From Atriophallophorus winterbourni (lineage: Eukaryota; Platyhelminthes; Trematoda; Plagiorchiida; Microphallidae), in assembly GCA_013407085.1 (NCBI GenBank), contig JACCGJ010010178.1, forward strand, positions 1-64,000: a stretch of DNA of 64,000 nt. Direction: 5' to 3'. A model generated the notes under the pieces. It was not told where the DNA came from and searched no databases. It was given only the letters and a program-made list of their open reading frames with translations. Within the stretch, counting starts at the first letter, position 1. The number at the start of each line of letters is the position of its first letter. A program made the translations under genes and the position numbers. Shown piece after piece: positions 35,825 to 45,299 of this stretch.

Positions 35825-36340
35825 CAATTTAACACCAGTTGGATAATGCAGCCAAATATTTTTTCAGCCTGGCAATGCAATTTTGTGCTTTTGAAGATGG
35901 AAGAGAAATTACTACTTTAACGTCGTCTGTAAACAAGAATAGTTTACTATGAGATATGACATTATGTACATCGTTTATATGTAGGAGAAAAAGTAATCGA
36001 ATTAAAACACTGACTTGTAACACGCCAGTTAGGATCGGCAGGGTGCGCGATCTGAGACCATTGGCCTCAACGCAGTATGTGAGATCTGTAAGATAAAAGG
36101 TCAACCAAGCGGTAAAATTCTCGTGTATACCAAATGAACTCAGCTTTGATAGTGACAGTTTATCTGGTACTGTGTCGAAAGTTTTAGTTATATCAAGAAA
36201 GACAACTATGACTGCTAAACCATTTTTAATTGAGCTTGGGATGCAGTTTACGAATCAATCCTGGTAGTGATGGGTGATTTCAAGCACAGCTCCGAAAGAA
36301 TCTGGGCACTCGTTTCGACTTGGTCGACTATCACCCTGTG
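35825..36340 (-). pseudogene. LINE reverse transcriptase fragment
   Basis: The minus frame 36104-35829 has ILTGVLQVSVLIRLLFLLHI (family GVPQGSVLGPLLFLLYI) and LFLFTDDVKVVISLP, so the active-site aspartate pair is recognisable with F-T-D-D. RT text continues to about 36340 with stops (minus sense of GTGTCGAAAGTTTTAGTTA, an AFDTV-type block). Confidence 0.7.
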
Positions 36341-36439
36341 ATACTGATACTGATACTGAAGATTAGGTAGTTTACTATTTTTAGCATTGTTCAGTAAGTA
36401 AGTAAATGCTAAAGTTCTGTTTGTTTAAAACACAACTCT

Positions 36440-36716
36440 TCTTTAGCTGTCCTCTTACCGTACTGGTGAAGAGAAATGTATTCTTATCTTTCTAGCATCA
36501 TTCATAACGAGGTGCTTCCTAAGTACAACCCGGATAATCCATTGGCATCGCGATCGTCCAGGATATCCAAATCACAATAAGAATAAACGCGTTGGCAGTG
36601 GTGGTTGCTTCTCTGCAGCTTTCCACCGAAAGAAATTCTGGACGCTCGATTGGCTCGTTCGCCACTTACTGTCCTGTGCAACTGACCTGAACTGAAATAC
36701 TGAACTAAAGGACACA
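36440..36716 (+). repeat. LINE family B 3' tail, upstream copy
   Basis: TTGGCAGTGGTGGTTGCTTC, CTGCAGCTTTCCACCGAAAG, AAATTCTGGACGCTCGATTG and a closing GAACTGAAATACTGAAC match 41440-41548, the tail of the nearly intact LINE. This looks like an older, 5'-truncated copy into whose end the LINE was inserted. Confidence 0.75.
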
Positions 36717-36945
36717 AGGACCTGGCGGTACGTTCAACTTTGTTGCATTTGCCACGCTCAGTTACAAACTTTTACGAATTTTCACCGTATCACAGTTGTA
36801 CTGTAAAATAGAAACTCTATTTTACTTATTCTCGAAAGTTTAAACACACAATTCATTCTTGCACCTCTTGCTGATTAATTACTTCCGTAATAAACTCAGT
36901 ATTCTGTTTTAATCTTGCATCACCGTGTTTTAGCTATTTTCAACT

Positions 36946-38367
36946 ATGAATAAAACTGTTTGTATTAGCGCGAAATGTGGCAAACAAGTAGCCAAAGGTA
37001 TTGAGTGCAATGCTTGCAAGCGTTGGGCTCACCCTGGCTGCTCAGCTATACATAAATCCCACTATGGGCTTTATGCGAAATTCCGCTGGCTTCCGTGGTA
37101 TTGCAGTGATTGTCACAAGGCTGCCACTGAAGCCGCATTTGTGTACCACCAACGGCGATCTAGTTTGACGCTAGCTAGTGCGTCTGAATCCGTGTCCGAC
37201 CGAACTTATGCATCAGTCGCGCGGACCAATTTAGTCCCTGGGCGGGCTTCGGCGGGTAACAAGGCCAAACATTCGAGCCAGTTATCCCGCCCTCCTGTGC
37301 CATCCACCACTGTCAAGGCAAAAAATAAACCTAAGCCTTCTAAAAGACGGGTGTCCAAGGGCTCTAAACCACCGCTAACCGACGCTAACGTCACACTGGT
37401 GAAACAATCACCTACTAGTCTTAAACTACCTTCACGAATGGTGTCCAATTCAGCAGGCACCCCAAGAAGGCAGGCTAAGACTATTAATTCCGGTAAAAAT
37501 GGAAAGCAACATACAAATGTTGTCGGTTCCAATGCCATAGATCAAATTATTCTGGAGCTGAACAGTCTTCAGAAAAAAATTGAATCATTACATGGCCCAT
37601 CTTCGGCTCGTAAAAATAGTCGTAATGTTCTAGTTTTCAATCGTACCGAGCCCTTCATCAAGGAATCCAAATCTCGTAGAGATTTGGACCGCAGGTGTAT
37701 CCACGATCTCTTTCGCATGGTTGGGATGAAGCCTTCCACTCTCACGGTGCGAGTTCATCGTGTGGGTAGATGGAAGATGGACAACCGGCCTCGACCGATC
37801 CTAGTCGAGTTCAAATTTCAGGCGGATCGCGATGTGTTTTTGTCTAAGGCGAAACACATAACTAACGCCACTTTAGAAAAACTCCAAGTGAAGCCTGACA
37901 ACCCTCCTTTTGATAGGAGGCAGTTCACTGTAGCTCCGACTGGGATTAACTTAGCTGTAGGGTTATCCGCTCCCCTTCAGCCTGATGCGAAGCCGATCGC
38001 TACTGCATCAACAACGATCGTACCGGTGTGTGCATCACCTATGATCTTGCTATCAGGTGCGCACGACGATCTGCTTAGCTTGAATGAAAAAGGAAGCCAG
38101 TCAAGCCTTTCTAGTGGCAGCTCCCATGTTATTAATAAGGGCTCAATAGTCAGGCAACGTTCCATTAGCTTGAATGGCGTAGGAAGTCCGTCAAGCCTTT
38201 CTAGTGGCAGCTCCCATGTTATAAATGAGGGCTTAATAGTTAGGCAACGTTCCATTACCGTCGTGCAAGATGCGCGCGATATTGCTTCTCCTGCATTAAG
38301 CAGTACGCCAAAAAACGTGCAGCTTCCCCGGGTGCTTCGACCGAGGGCAAAGCACGACTCAGCTTAG
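36946..38367 (+). CDS. LINE ORF1 protein with PHD-type zinc finger
   Basis: An uninterrupted 473-codon frame. Residues 5-60 hold a PHD-like pattern (CISAKCGKQV, IECNACKRWAHPGC, WYCSDC). A basic low-complexity region follows (residues 90-190). Residues 205-310 carry a coiled stretch (QIILELNSLQKKIESLH) and a segment with RNVLVFNRTEPF and VHRVGRW, like the RNA-binding domain of other LINE ORF1 proteins. Near the C-terminus a 30-residue unit is duplicated. ORF1 proteins of this class bind element RNA and act as chaperones; the PHD finger occurs in several CR1-like elements. The ATG at 36946 is the first in frame. Confidence 0.85.
   Translation: MNKTVCISAKCGKQVAKGIECNACKRWAHPGCSAIHKSHYGLYAKFRWLPWYCSDCHKAATEAAFVYHQRRSSLTLASASESVSDRTYASVARTNLVPGRASAGNKAKHSSQLSRPPVPSTTVKAKNKPKPSKRRVSKGSKPPLTDANVTLVKQSPTSLKLPSRMVSNSAGTPRRQAKTINSGKNGKQHTNVVGSNAIDQIILELNSLQKKIESLHGPSSARKNSRNVLVFNRTEPFIKESKSRRDLDRRCIHDLFRMVGMKPSTLTVRVHRVGRWKMDNRPRPILVEFKFQADRDVFLSKAKHITNATLEKLQVKPDNPPFDRRQFTVAPTGINLAVGLSAPLQPDAKPIATASTTIVPVCASPMILLSGAHDDLLSLNEKGSQSSLSSGSSHVINKGSIVRQRSISLNGVGSPSSLSSGSSHVINEGLIVRQRSITVVQDARDIASPALSSTPKNVQLPRVLRPRAKHDSA
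38079..38258 (+). repeat. Two 90-bp tandem units inside LINE ORF1
   Basis: GTCAAGCCTTTCTAGTGGCA and GGCAACGTTCCATTA occur twice 90 bp apart, giving the protein unit SSLSSGSSHVIN with IVRQRSI twice. The units differ at a few positions and keep the frame. Confidence 0.85.
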
Positions 38368-38369
38368 AA

Positions 38370-41105
38370 GCGCGCATATCCAGTGCCACTGTGTTGTACG
38401 CTAATGTGTGCAGCATAAGAAATAAGTGGTCTGAACTTTCTCTTCGTGTAGCCGAGCTACACCCGAGGGTTATAGCGCTGTCTGAAACCTGGCTGTCTGC
38501 GGTTGATGTTGTGCCAGCTAGCATCAGCGAACAGTATCTTGTCATCAGATGCGATAGACCTGGCGATAGAAGAGGCGGAGGCGTGGCACTTTTCCTTGAA
38601 TATGGTCTACACAATACGGGTCCAGGGTTATCACTCGCTATTGAAAATGTCCAAGTTGTTACTAGTGTCCTGACTTGCTACAAGTCAGCACTGGCGATTG
38701 CTTGTGTTTACGTCACGCCCTGTGCAACCCTGCGAGAAATTAGTCAACTGCTTGAGATGCTTGACGGGTTGTTTCAATCAGCCCCAAGCGTACTCATTCT
38801 AGGTGATTTTAATCTCCCAGATATAGACTGGTCAGCTCCCTCAGGGTTACTCACTGAGCAATCCGCATCTTTTCTCGATTGGATCCACTATCATGGATTA
38901 CATCAGCACGTGAACAAACCCACTAGGTTCCGCGATGGATGCACTCCATCCACTCTTGACTTGATGCTGTCGTCTCAGCTAGAAGCTGTCAAGAATGTCA
39001 AGTTCCTATCCCCTCTTGGCAAAAGCGACCACGTAATGTTAGGCTTCGAAGCGCTGTTGCGTTTTCACAAACCTCTTGCGCGCCCTAGACGTAATTTTAG
39101 GCGTGTTGACTGGGGCTTACTTTTACAGTCATCAAAATCTTACCTTCTGTTCTCGAGTGATTCTAGTGTAACTGAAAACTGGGACAGAATTTGCAGATTT
39201 CTTAACGGGCTACAAGACCTGCATGCTCCACTGCAATGCGTGAATAGGCACCAGCGGCCACCCTGGTGGTCTCCCAGCGTTCGTCGTTCTATTCGTAAAC
39301 GTGATCGCTTATGGAGGCAATATAGGCTATCGCTCACCTATGGTTCGTGGGTCCGTTACAGAACCGCCGAAACGCTTGTGTCAAAATGCAGCGTGTGCTC
39401 AAACAGAAGTTTGAGTTATCCTTAGCCATGGATGCTAAATCCAACCTGAAAAGGTTTTACAGTTACGCGCAATCTAAAGGAAAAACTAGGGTAAACATCG
39501 GTGACTTAAAACTGGAGGATGGACAAGTAGCTACTAGTGACCTAGCTAAGGCGACAGCCTTCTCAAAGTTTTTCAGTAGCGTTCAGCGAAGGGATAGTTC
39601 TTTACTCACACCGCCTGAGTTGCTTAACTTTCCATATGGTGTCCCTGCACTAGATGATTTGTCCTTTAATGAGGCGGAGGTGTATGGAGCTCTTATTCAT
39701 GTTCGTGCTAACAAGGCTGAGGGTCCGGATCACATCCACTCAATTATGTTGAGAAATCTCGCCCCAGTGCTTGCAGAACCACTATGTGAGCTCTTCAATT
39801 CATGTTTGCAATCAGCAATGGTTCCTCGTGAGTGGAAAGAAGCCATAGTAGTACCAATACACAAAGGTGGTTGCAGGTCGATTCTTGGTAACTATAGACC
39901 AGTCAGCCTGACCAGCATCGTCTCGAAAGTAGCTCAACATGGATTCCTGAAAGGGAGGTCTTGTTTGACTAACCTCTTGAGTTCCCTCAATATTGCTACG
40001 AAAAGGTTGGATGAAGGGAAGCCGGTCGAAGCGCTCTACCTAGATTTTAGCAAGGCTTTCGATTCAGTCAGCCACAGATTTTTAGAAACTAAGCTGGCAG
40101 CAAAAGGCATACGGGGTAGTTTACTTGCTTGGATAAAATCATTCCTGACAGGTAAGACCTTTAGAGTACGAGTAGAATCTACGTTGTCGATCCAAACGGA
40201 GGTGATATGTGGGGTGCCTCAGGGGTCTGTGCTAGGTCCGCTGCTCTTTCTGATTTTTATCGATGACTTGTCGCCTATCTTGGAGTGCCCGTGCTTCATT
40301 TTTGCGGATGACGTGAAGTTCATTGGTTCAACGAATGAAAATACTCTGTTGCACGACCTCGAGCGGGTCATTGACTGGTCCATACTTTGGGACCTCCCAC
40401 TGAACCTCAATAAGTGCCAACTCTTGTCTGCTCTGGTCGACAAGATCACAGTCCAGGTGTCCGGTACTCCTATTAGCGTTGATGCCACACAGCGGGTTAA
40501 GGACTTGGGTGTTCTAGTTAGAGCTGACTTCAAATGGGAGGACCAATGCGCTGTTGCAGCGCAACGTGCACGCAATGTGCTCTTTCGGTTGAAGTCGGTG
40601 CTTTCCAGCAGAAGTCCCGACGTGTTCCTGCCACTTTACAAGGCGTTAGTCAGGCCGCATTTGGAATATTGTTTCCAGGCGTGGTCCTCACTACCAGAAG
40701 GATATCATTCGACTTAAAAGCGTCCAGCGACTAGCAACACGCATGATTGAGGGTCAGCGTGGGAAAAGTTATGCTGATCGCCTTTGGGCTCTGGGTCTTT
40801 TCTCTCTTATGCGTCGTCGTTTGAGAGGTGATTTGATTGAAACCTTTAAGATCTTAAAGGGCTTAAGCGGCGTTAATCCAGATGACATCTTTACCTTAAG
40901 TCCTAAGCTGGGCACTCGCGGACACGCACTCAAGCTCGCTAAGGAACGATGTCGACTAGATTCTAGGAAAAACTTTTTCAGCTTCAAGGTGGTCAACTTC
41001 TGGAACAAGCTCCCTGAAGAACTTATCTCCTGTAGTTCCGTCTCAACTTTCAAGCAGGGTTTAGACCGTGACTGGGGTAAGTTATTCTCTGATTACATCC
41101 CATGA
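38370..41105 (+). pseudogene. LINE ORF2, endonuclease/reverse transcriptase, frameshifted
   Basis: Endonuclease motifs are intact: LYANVCSIRNK, IALSETWL, GGGVALFLE, LILGDFNLPDIDW, LDLMLSSQ, PLGKSDHVMLGFE. The frame shifts near 39365 and continues with KAEGPDHIHSIML, WKEAIVVPIHKGG, NYRPVSLTSI, LYLDFSKAFDSVSH, CGVPQGSVLGPLLFLIFIDD, FIFADDVKF and KDLGVLV. Between SIVSKV and AQHGFLKGRS about 20-25 residues of the fingers region usual in the family are missing, without loss of frame. A second frameshift near 40690 moves the C-terminus (40743-41105: RRRLRGDLIETFKILKGLSG, FFSFKVVNFWNKLPEEL) to another frame. The aspartates of the active site remain. Confidence 0.85.
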
Positions 41106-41549
41106 TTACCATTCTTAGGTTGTCCTCCATTTTGCTCGCTATTCACTGTAGCAATTTTAGAGCATCTTCCTATTCTTGATTCTCCATCAGCTGACCTCTC
41201 ACCGTGCTGGTGAGGATAAACTGCCTTTTCTTTTTTCCAGCATCGATTATTGCGCGTTGCTGTCCTACTACTATCCTACTACTACAGCGCCTGGCACCGC
41301 GATCATCAGAGATTGCAAACAGAGAAGAAAAAAATTACCTTTTGCAGTGCATCGATTATAGCGCGGTGCTCCTCCAACTACATTCTCCTAGTCCTACGAC
41401 CATCAGAGGTTCCACACGGAGAAAAAGGATTGACCCTTTGGCAGTGGTGGGCGCTTCTCCGCAGCTTTCCACCGAAAGAAATTCTGGACGCTCGATTGGC
41501 TTGTCAGCCACATACTGTCCTGTGCAAACTGAACTGAACTGAACTGACA
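41106..41549 (+). repeat. LINE family B 3' UTR and ACTGA tail
   Basis: The region after the last codon contains CTGACCTCTCACCGTGCTGG and CCGCAGCTTTCCACCGAAAG, and ends GAACTGAACTGAACTGACATG. The same text occurs upstream at 36440-36716. Confidence 0.8.
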
Positions 41550-41552
41550 TGG

Positions 41553-42720
41553 TTAATCATTGATGGACAAAATTTTATCAAGCACAGGGCGAATTCCGTT
41601 TTGATCGACATGATGTCCTAAGATTTCGATGGAAGCGACAGCAAAAAGGCATTTATCCGGGTTAACCACAACGCCGAATTGTGAAAGTCGCTGAAAAACA
41701 GCATGCAGATGTTCTGCGTGTTCCTGTTGAGAAGAACTGGCGATCAGGACGTCATCAATGTAAACATGCACAAAAGATAATCCCTGGAAAACTTGGTTCA
41801 TGAATCGCTGGAAGGTTTGAGCAGCATTGCGTAAACCAAAGGGCATTTTTAAAAATTCGAAAAGACCAAAGGGTGTGGTAATAGCTGTTTTAGGGATATC
41901 TTCGTCGGCGACAGGTATCTGGTGATAAGCACGCACCAAATCTATTTTATAAAACACTGTCTTTCCGTGTAATAAAAGTGCAAAGTCATGAATATGGGGT
42001 ATGGGGTAACGATCGGGAACAGTAACTCTGTTAAGGGAACGGTGATCACCGCATGATCGCCAAGCATCAGATTTATTTTTCTCCACCATGTGAAGGGGGC
42101 TTGCCCAGGGCGATTTGGATGGCCGGATAATTCCCAGTTTGAGCATATGGTCAAACTCTCGTTTCGCTACATCGAACTTGTTTGGAGCCAAACGACGGGG
42201 CTTGCTAAACACTGGAGGACCACGGGTCACAGTGTGGTGTTTAACGTTATGTTTAATGACCGCAGCTGGTGTACAGGGTTTGAAAACTTCCGAAAATTCT
42301 TTCATTAAGTCACTGAACGCAGATGGGATGTCAGGGGTGAGTACACGAATGGTTCGAATAGGGGAATCGCAGGAATTACCAAAGGAGTTAATCTTTGTCA
42401 AATTATCAATAAGCTTTCGTTTAGCTATATTGACTGAAAGATCAAAATGTGAGAGGAAATCTGCTCCCAAAATCGGTACTTTGTCATCAGCCAGCGTGAA
42501 AATCCATCGAAATTCGCGCCGTAGACCCAATTCGACAGAAAGTGATCTTTGACCGAAAGTGGAAATTTTCGTGCCGTTTGCCGCCTGCAACGTCATTGAC
42601 GAAGGGCTCTTGCGTTCCTTAGTGGATGGTGGGATAACGCTAATCTCAGCACCAGTGTCGATGAGGAATCGCATTTTAGTGGCCCGGTCGTTAACGTAGA
42701 AAAGACGGCTTTGAGGGGAG
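41553..42720 (-). pseudogene. Gypsy pol: aspartic protease and partial reverse transcriptase
   Basis: The minus frame starts about 42720 with YVNDRATK and reaches the protease motif [14 protein letters not shown] (LIDTGA active site), then [10 protein letters not shown]. Reverse transcriptase follows: [19 protein letters not shown]-type block [55 protein letters not shown] and [10 protein letters not shown] with the catalytic YIDD. The frame stops at SIND, 4 bases before the LINE tail, inside the thumb/connection region. The remainder of pol is not found elsewhere in the window. Confidence 0.85.
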
Positions 42721-42739
42721 CCAGACAGAGATGCCGTGT

Positions 42740-43576
42740 CTACTGTCTGGCTTCGTGGTTTCCCTGATTGGACACATTTGAATTATATGTGCAAGGTGAC
42801 GTGCAATGCAGGGCCTTTGCACCGAAACGACGATGATAGTAACGTAAACTTGAACCGTTAGAACGACTCGACGATCGCTTCTTGGGCTGTTGCGAATGAC
42901 GATTTCGAGAAGAACTACGAGATCGTGCGATGTTCTGTACTTGCAATGACAAGGAATGGAATATCGATTTTAACTCTTCAAAATCATTCTGGACAGAGAT
43001 GCGTGTATGCTCGTCCATGGTGTGTCGGACATGAGATAACGTACCACCATGCGATATATCATGTACTTCATCCGCTATGCGTGCTAGGTGTTGCAAACTA
43101 GTATTCTTATCCATAATGGCTAACACTTTACGGACGTCTGCTGATAAACTTTGTTGCCACAATTCGCGGATAATTTTGTCGTCAACAGGCTTGTAACTGC
43201 AGCATATGTCGTAAGTGCTGTGAAGGAGTGTGATCACCCATTTCTATACCTGATAAAAGCTTTCGGAGGTTTTTGCTCGTCGGTTGAAGATGTACATGAA
43301 ATAATAGTATGCTTGATGGCATCGTACGGGTCATCGGCAGGGCGATTGTAAATTAAGTCGGCAACCTCTTTTGCGACTGAAGGGGGGCAACATACCAACC
43401 GCACGGTTATACTGAGCACGTTGAGTTTTTACTTTGTAATACTCGAATAAGGCTTCAATTTGCGCGAACCAGAGGCGAGGATCGTTCATACCAAAAGATG
43501 GAAGACTAAAGTTTGTCATAACGTCTGTAGAAATATCCTCAGATGGCGTATCAGAAAATACTGATTTAAGATCCAT
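42740..43576 (-). pseudogene. Gypsy gag, frameshifted (CsRn1-type)
   Basis: The gag begins at 43576 (MDLKSVFSDT) about 170 bases after the primer site. LPSFGMNDPRLWFAQIEALF is the typical capsid start of this group. The frame shifts near 43420 (PPSVAKEVADLIYNRPADD continues in another frame to 43234), and again near 43237. The C-terminal part is Arg/Ser-rich (ARSRSSSRNRHSQQPKKRSS) and ends with YYHRRFGAKALHCTSPC. This corresponds to the CHCC motif of CsRn1-type gags, with the first cysteine replaced by arginine. Confidence 0.8.
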
Positions 43577-44531
43577 TTAGTAAATGAAAAATAGATATGA
43601 CAGCAAAATCAAAATAAATGGGAGTATATGGTACGAACAAAAATTTCAAAAAGAAAAATGTTCGGGGCTCACCAATTTGTAGCGGTTGATCCAACGGAGA
43701 TTTCACCACTAACAAAGTACGTCTCTCCGTTGGATCAACCGCTACAAATTGGTGAGCCCCGAACATTTTTCTTTTTGCTTTGTTAGTAGAACGGCATACT
43801 TTTTGGAAATGACCTTTCTTGTCACATGATTTGCACTCCGCATCCCTAGCGGGGCATTTCGAGCGTAGATGTCGAACGTAACCGCAAAAGAAACAACTGG
43901 AACGTGTGGTAGTCAGAGTTGTCTCAGAATTGAACGGAGTTGAATCGGTAGTGGCGTGAGACGCATCGATTGCAGCAGCACCGTAATTACTAGGTGCATG
44001 TTGGATAACCGAATGAGATTGTCGTTGGGCCAGTTCGAGGGCCTTTGTCTGGTCGAAAGCAGTTTGTACATCTAGTGTCTTGTTTTCCAACAACCTCTGA
44101 CGAATGGCGCTAGACATAAGCCCGCTTATGAAAGCGTCCCGAATGGCATCTTGTTGATTTTGTTCAGCACTAACAACTTTAAAGTTACAATCCTTTGCAA
44201 AATTACGCAGTTTCTGCATGAACTGGTCAAGAGTTTCGTCGCGATTTTGTTTACAAGTGGCAAGAATATGTCTTGAGAATATCTCGTTTTTGGGCTGAAC
44301 ATAAAGAGAATTCAAGGTACTGATGGCTAAATTGTAGTCAGTGCATTGAGAAATGAGTTTATAGACAGCAGGCGACAGGAAATGGATAAGAGTCTTCAGT
44401 TTGTCTGGTTTGAAAGAGTCAATTGTATCGAGGAAATTCGTAAAGGTCAAAAACCAGTGTTCCCATGAATCGGTGGCATCTGCAGCGTTGGGATCGGTAT
44501 CGAAGCGTTCAGGACGGAGTAAACGATCCAT
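43566..44531 (-). pseudogene. Gag of a second LTR element with two zinc knuckles
   Basis: From the ATG at 44531 the protein runs MDRLLRPERFDTDPNAADAT, then a helical capsid region (DETLDQFMQKLRNFAKDC, AFISGLMSSAIRQRLLE) and two CCHC knuckles, CFFCGYVRHLRSKC and CKSCDKKGHFQKVC. This gag is of a different type from the neighbour at 42.7-43.6 kb, which has no CCHC knuckles. After STNKAK the frame enters a 54-bp palindrome shared with the neighbour's LTR end, so the natural C-terminus and pol are lost. Confidence 0.8.
43647..43777. repeat. Perfect 54-bp inverted repeat at an LTR/primer-site junction
   Basis: Arms 43647-43700 and 43724-43777 are exact reverse complements with a 23-nt loop. Each arm contains the LTR end, the primer-binding site (TGGTGAGCCCCGAAC or its complement) and the first bases of the leader. 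Confidence 0.95.
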
Positions 44532-44770
44532 TTTCTAGTTGATTAAATTGTAACGAGAGTCAGATATGATCAGAACACAAACGAACGTTGAGAAGATAAC
44601 GCCTGATTGAAAGGCTTTAATCAACTAGAGAACTCGAGTATGAGCTATAACAAAATGTAAAAGGTTAGATGTGTAATACGGTCAAATAAGCGTGTGTACA
44701 CAATAAAAGGAATGTCAAAACAACACGACACCTGGGTCGTGCCCAAAAGTTCCACCTAATAGTTGATTGT
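44532..44770 (-). other. Leader region upstream of second gag
   Basis: The region ahead of the gag ATG has no coding frame. GGTCGTGCCCAAAAGTTCCA near 44735 could belong to a primer site or leader, but no LTR boundary was found. Confidence 0.3.
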
Positions 44771-44840
44771 AAACCAAAGCCAGTGGACTCAATGTTGTTT
44801 ATTATGTGTCGATATTTACTCTATATCATTATCTTTCTGT

Positions 44841-44918
44841 TTAGGTTTTGGAAACCTGACAATATCTTAGCCCTACGTGCACTCTTTGACTGGATCAGGC
44901 TTGTGATTTCATGCATAC
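44841..44918 (-). repeat. Foldback-family repeat, half copy
   Basis: GAAACCTGACAATATCTTAG and GACTGGATCAGGCTTGTGAT are the inverted form of the unit at 47745. Confidence 0.6.
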
Positions 44919-45299
44919 ATACTGCCTCTTTAAATCCCAAAGAATTACAATGTCGTTTTTTTGACAAATTTATTTCATTGGGGAAGAAAAAAGCTTTTGC
45001 ATGGAGACGTTAAACTAACACGAAGCAGGAGTTGGTAGATGCCTGTTTCGTCACCGTAAAATTTACTGGTTGCTTTATGTGTCCTCGACACTGACTTACA
45101 ATTTGGCGATTCGCCTGACAAAGCTTTTTGTATTGGATATACTCATTCCAATGCCTACTCGGTTATGCTTATGTCAACGTCATATATGTGCCTCCATCTG
45201 ATGCAAATTTGCTTATCGTTTTAAAAGCAGCCATTCTAGGCCTCTTCTTTCCGAACTTATAGATTTGTGTTGGTTTCCTTCGGTCGATGTCGACCATGG

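Larger units (their letters stand above)
36717..41549 (+). mobile_element. Nearly full-length LINE, family B (CR1/Jockey-like)
   Basis: The element has a 5' leader, ORF1 with a PHD-type finger, ORF2 with endonuclease and reverse transcriptase, a 3' UTR and a tail of ACTGA repeats ending at 41549. It is GC-richer than its surroundings. Two frameshifts and an internal deletion in ORF2 make this copy inactive. The flank at 41550 is the truncated pol of a gypsy element. Confidence 0.85.
41550..43760 (-). mobile_element. Truncated Ty3/gypsy element, CsRn1-like
   Basis: On the minus strand a primer-binding site (TGGTGAGCCCCGAAC, 43751-43765) is followed by a leader, gag, protease and reverse transcriptase. 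RNase H, integrase and the 3' LTR are absent because the element ends at the LINE tail at 41549/41550. Of the 5' LTR only the last few dozen bases remain. The primer site resembles the tRNA-Trp type described for the CsRn1/Kabuki group, with one extra base; that comparison is from memory. Confidence 0.75.

Noticed and set aside
45040..45240. LINE endonuclease fragment on + (VIYVPPSDANLLIVLKAAI)
   Set aside because: One suggestive motif only, with no neighbouring endonuclease blocks in order; left unannotated.
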